A stretch of DNA of 64,000 nt. It comes from Circinella umbellata (Eukaryota; Mucoromycota; Mucoromycetes; Mucorales; Lichtheimiaceae). The translations under genes and the position numbers were made by a program. The notes below the pieces were generated by a model. The model was not told where the DNA came from. It saw nothing but the letters and a program-made list of their open reading frames with translations, and did no database searches. This document shows positions 61,075 to 64,000 of this stretch, piece by piece (within the stretch, counting starts at the first letter, position 1; every line of letters begins with the position of its first letter). The DNA lies in assembly GCA_025093555.1 (NCBI GenBank), contig JAIWNF010000105.1:1-64000 (forward strand), read 5' to 3'.

Positions 61075-61373
61075 TGTTGGAAGTTGATTACACAACATGA
61101 GCTGATATAGAAAGAGCTTCAGCCACCTCTTGTCGCAAGTTGTAATATTTTTAATACATAATAACACTTGAACTATTTCTCTAAAGGATGAAAGACGACC
61201 ATGACAGAGTTTGTGTAATAGATATTTTATAATTACACTACCATTCAATTACCAAATGTATGCATCTGTTGTCATATCCCATCTCCTTTTAAGGAAATCG
61301 AACGGCAAAAAAATTATAAAAAGAATAAATTGTAGTTCAAATTATTTTGACGGTTTAAGTCAGTATGCACCGT
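61075..61373. mobile_element. Family D copy 5: right-end fragment between the HET genes
   Basis: TTATTTTGACGGTTTAAGTC and then CAGTATGCACC near 61340-61371 match the right end of family D; upstream sequence matches only loosely to ~61075. The left end is missing. A run of about 22 T follows at 61381. Confidence 0.55.
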
Positions 61374-61666
61374 CGAGATTTCTTTTTTTTTTTTTTTTTT
61401 TTGGTCTGGTAAAAGGTTATACTTGAAACATTCTTCTGTTCCTCATGTGTACAAATACAGTTTATCTAAACATGGTATTCTAGTCAATTCATAATTATAC
61501 CATTAAGACACATGCTGAATGGATGCAGATACGTGAGCAAAAGCGTATTCGCATTTGAAGCTCAAAGGAAGGGGAGACGTAAGATACAGAAATTGGATGA
61601 TACGTATAGAGAAAAGTTGATTTTATTTACATATTTTTATAGATTAGAATATGTTTCTGGATTTAT

Positions 61667-63481
61667 TTATTCAATAATGAACTTTTTTACTGTATTATGA
61701 TCGTCATTTTCAAATAAAGCATTAACTATTTCTTTGGGGTCATCGGTATGGATATCCTCAACTCCAATAAGATGGTTCCATTTAAATGTTGGCTCACATA
61801 GATTATCATGGTCTCCAACATAATAGATACCTATCATTTTATACCGCCCGGTGCCCTTAGTACATTCACGCAACACAGGAAGACAGTAGCTTTGGTCATA
61901 GTCAGTAATAAGAAAGTTGGATACATTAGGATCAGGTTGTGCGTTCATTGGTGCATGTGATTGAAGTAAAATCGGTAATATTATACAGTCTTCACAGTCT
62001 TCAGTCAATGTAAGCGGTCTAATTTGTGTAAGTGAACTATCATGACTTTGATGGTAATGTGTCATAAACAAAGATGTAGCATTTTTTAGATTCAGAAACC
62101 ATTCCATCAATAAAGAATCCTTGTCTGCTTTAGTCATATCAATCCATTCATCATTGAATCTAGTACTACTCATACGATTAATTTTCTCCAAATAAGCGTC
62201 AGTATCTTTAATACCATCTTTTGATGAAGAATAACACCCGTTATCATAGGGTGTAATAGATATTTTCCAATAACGAGGAGTGGTTATGTGCAAGCACATA
62301 GCCTCGTCAATATGATATTCCAATTGTGCGTGAGTCGTACTGGTGACCCGATTTTCTATATGTCTTCCAGCAACACCAGTCCATGAAGGTAAATTATAAT
62401 CATCCATGGTACTTTTAAGATATATACTTCCATCAATATACCGAGTGGATCCAAAACACAATATAGAAAAGTCTTTTGTTGCAACATGTCGATAAAAATT
62501 GTTGAATGTTGTTTTTATATCCATTGAATAGCTTGTTTCCATATCGTCAAACATATAAAAAAAAGTATTTTTTAAAGCAAATATCATATCATGTGGTTTT
62601 GTACTTGTTCGTAAATGAGCGAAAGCAAGTGCTTGATTGACACTACCCCTCTTGTGTTCTGTTCCTCCAAAATCGAGCAATGTTTTAGAAAAAACATCCA
62701 CTGTTGTTGGTATGTCAGATGTATTCAAACTATGCTGGAACATATTTGTATCGGTACCGACTATCAAGATACGTCTAGTCATCATTACTTCTTCAAGTGT
62801 CCAGCTTCTTTTCCACCAGAAAGAACTCCAGACGTCATCTGCCACAGAGTCCTGTGCTTTGTGACCGCTACCATAAACTGCATGGTCAAAATCTTTTGGA
62901 TCGTAAAGACGAACTTCAGGCACCATGGCAATCGCATAACGAGCATTGCGGTATATCTTGTGCATTTGTTTAATTTCGCGGGATTTGGCTTTGGGATCTG
63001 ACTGATCGATACATATTTTATCATACCACACATACTCGACTTGGAAATCCTTGCATACTTGTTGCAAGAGTTCCTCATATGTAACATATCGTATACTTGC
63101 TGATTCTGATTTTGGTTCGCACCATGAGATATACTCAGTATAGTAATCCTCCTCGTCTTCTGGATGTGAAATGTTAACCATTCGGTAAGTGTCATCTTGG
63201 TATAATTTGTATCCTTCGACGATACAGTGATAACCATTATCAACTAAGCTATATTCATTGTTATTGCCATCAGTTTCGTTCCTAACCACTTCGCCTGATT
63301 GTTCCCGACAATATGAAATAGTGTGATATCCATCCACTGCTGCTGTTCCTGGTACTTTTTCCCAGTCAGAAACACGAAGAAGCCAAGTGGGTCGATAGTC
63401 TCCTCCAGTCACACTCAGTCGATAATTGGTTTTATCCTCAAGATCTACTGTTTTTTGATTTCGACAATATGTTATATACAT
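61667..63481 (-). CDS. HET-domain protein 2 (tandem paralogue)
   Basis: Single exon, 604 aa. The start is the ATG at 63479-63481 because MYITYCRNQKTVDLED matches the start of the paralogue at 60794; the frame extends upstream only through a non-ATG codon. Motifs: GYHTISYCRE (51-60), VEYVWYDKICIDQ (148-160), IKQMHKIYRNARYAIAM (170-186), WWKRSWTLEEVMMTRR (222-237). The Trp that normally follows SY-x in the first HET motif is Arg here (R59), while the neighbour keeps Trp. The two proteins are collinear apart from the charged insert in the first. Same strand and ~0.87 kb between them, consistent with tandem duplication followed by divergence. Confidence 0.85.
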   Translation of the reverse strand: MYITYCRNQKTVDLEDKTNYRLSVTGGDYRPTWLLRVSDWEKVPGTAAVDGYHTISYCREQSGEVVRNETDGNNNEYSLVDNGYHCIVEGYKLYQDDTYRMVNISHPEDEEDYYTEYISWCEPKSESASIRYVTYEELLQQVCKDFQVEYVWYDKICIDQSDPKAKSREIKQMHKIYRNARYAIAMVPEVRLYDPKDFDHAVYGSGHKAQDSVADDVWSSFWWKRSWTLEEVMMTRRILIVGTDTNMFQHSLNTSDIPTTVDVFSKTLLDFGGTEHKRGSVNQALAFAHLRTSTKPHDMIFALKNTFFYMFDDMETSYSMDIKTTFNNFYRHVATKDFSILCFGSTRYIDGSIYLKSTMDDYNLPSWTGVAGRHIENRVTSTTHAQLEYHIDEAMCLHITTPRYWKISITPYDNGCYSSSKDGIKDTDAYLEKINRMSSTRFNDEWIDMTKADKDSLLMEWFLNLKNATSLFMTHYHQSHDSSLTQIRPLTLTEDCEDCIILPILLQSHAPMNAQPDPNVSNFLITDYDQSYCLPVLRECTKGTGRYKMIGIYYVGDHDNLCEPTFKWNHLIGVEDIHTDDPKEIVNALFENDDHNTVKKFIIE

Positions 63482-63942
63482 TATCTTCTTTCTGCTCTGT
63501 AATTTTTCTGAGGTAGAAAAAGATATAAGACGCAACCGAAACAAAAAAGTAGTTTATTAGCCCAGATGTCTTTTGTTATTTGAATAAACATATTATTATA
63601 TGATGCACTACCTCACAGTTAATTATGGGTTTCTTTATTTTTTTTAAAAGAGAAAAAAGAGAGGGAAGAGAAATAAAAGCTCCAGTTTTTAAAGAATTCT
63701 AGATATTCCCCACCGAAAATACGTCTAAACCAATAACTGAATACAGTACACAATAAGAATAGTACTAAAAATAAAACATGTTGCTGTTACAAAGTAGAGG
63801 GTTACACAATTGTCAACTTTGTTCCTGGGCCTATCTCCAGAAATCCACACTTCACAAAACTAACGAGTTAAAAGCTATCAATATTTCAGATTCAATTATA
63901 CAACTAATAAACAAGAAGAAATTCGATAAATGTAAAGAAAAT

Positions 63943-63975
63943 ATGAAGAAAATATCATTGCTATGTTTTTTACTT
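63943..63975 (+). CDS. Possible first exon of a secreted-protein gene (continues past the window)
   Basis: ATG at 63943 opens MKKISLLCFLL, a signal-peptide-like start, followed directly by GTAAGT at 63976. The frame is also open upstream to 63778. Only 11 codons are visible, so this is a suggestion. Confidence 0.25.
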
Positions 63976-64000
63976 GTAAGTTAAACGTTTCTGATTCAAT

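Noticed and set aside
63482..63544. N-terminal extension of HET protein 2
   Set aside because: The upstream frame has no ATG (it begins at TTG), and the paralogue starts at the equivalent of 63481.

Overview
This window looks like AT-rich (roughly 68-70% A+T) nuclear DNA of a fungus, most likely an early-diverging Mucoromycotina-type mould (inference). The reasons are many short introns of about 60-190 nt with GTAAGT-like donors and TACTAAY-like branch sites, an F-box protein carrying TPRs, an HP1-like chromo/chromoshadow protein, a cohesin kleisin, HET-domain proteins, and dense decayed DNA transposons. There are no operons or bacterial signals.

Layout. 0-1 kb: 3' end of an uncharacterised, possibly transposon-linked gene. 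1.3-3.5 kb: two DNA-transposon relics. 3.9-6.2 kb (-): TPR/F-box/LRR gene. 8-11.3 kb: gene-poor. 11.4-12.5 kb (+): five-exon HP1-like gene. 14.8-17.4 kb (-): eight-exon gene joining an unusual N-terminal region (nuclease-like by inference) to an HSP20 domain. 17.6-26 kb: repeats. 26.1-27.3 kb: 236-bp tandem array. 27.8-31.1 kb (-): a broken second copy of the HSP20-fusion gene, itself carrying a SINE-like insertion. 31.2-32.3 kb: palindromic transposon relic. 32.65-35.0 kb (+): seven-exon Rad21/Rec8-type kleisin, convergent with a three-exon secreted I9-type proteinase inhibitor (35.2-35.7 kb, -). 36.5-39.2 kb: nested transposon relics. 39.2-39.8 kb (-): secreted 12-cysteine protein. 40-46.7 kb: no intact gene. 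46.9-50.1 kb (+): an acidic-tailed ORF followed by a chain of tiny exon-like units with strong splice signals, running into a GC-richer island full of hairpins and a 150-bp-arm inverted repeat. 50.1-58.4 kb: A/C-skewed DNA and transposon relics. 58.8-63.5 kb (-): two tandem HET-domain paralogues.

At least five families of short inverted-repeat elements (called A-E here) recur. In A, B, C and D the complete copies are mostly flanked by TA, as for Tc1/mariner-pogo elements. Family A still encodes a decayed CENP-B-type N-terminal helix-turn-helix, which ties it to pogo. Nested copies give an insertion order (A into B; E into D).

The genes do not form one pathway. Rad21 and the HP1-like protein are chromatin/cohesion housekeeping factors; the HET pair, the secreted cysteine-rich protein and the HSP20 fusion look like rapidly evolving accessory genes. 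The most unusual locus is the micro-exon chain plus structured island at 46.9-50.1 kb.
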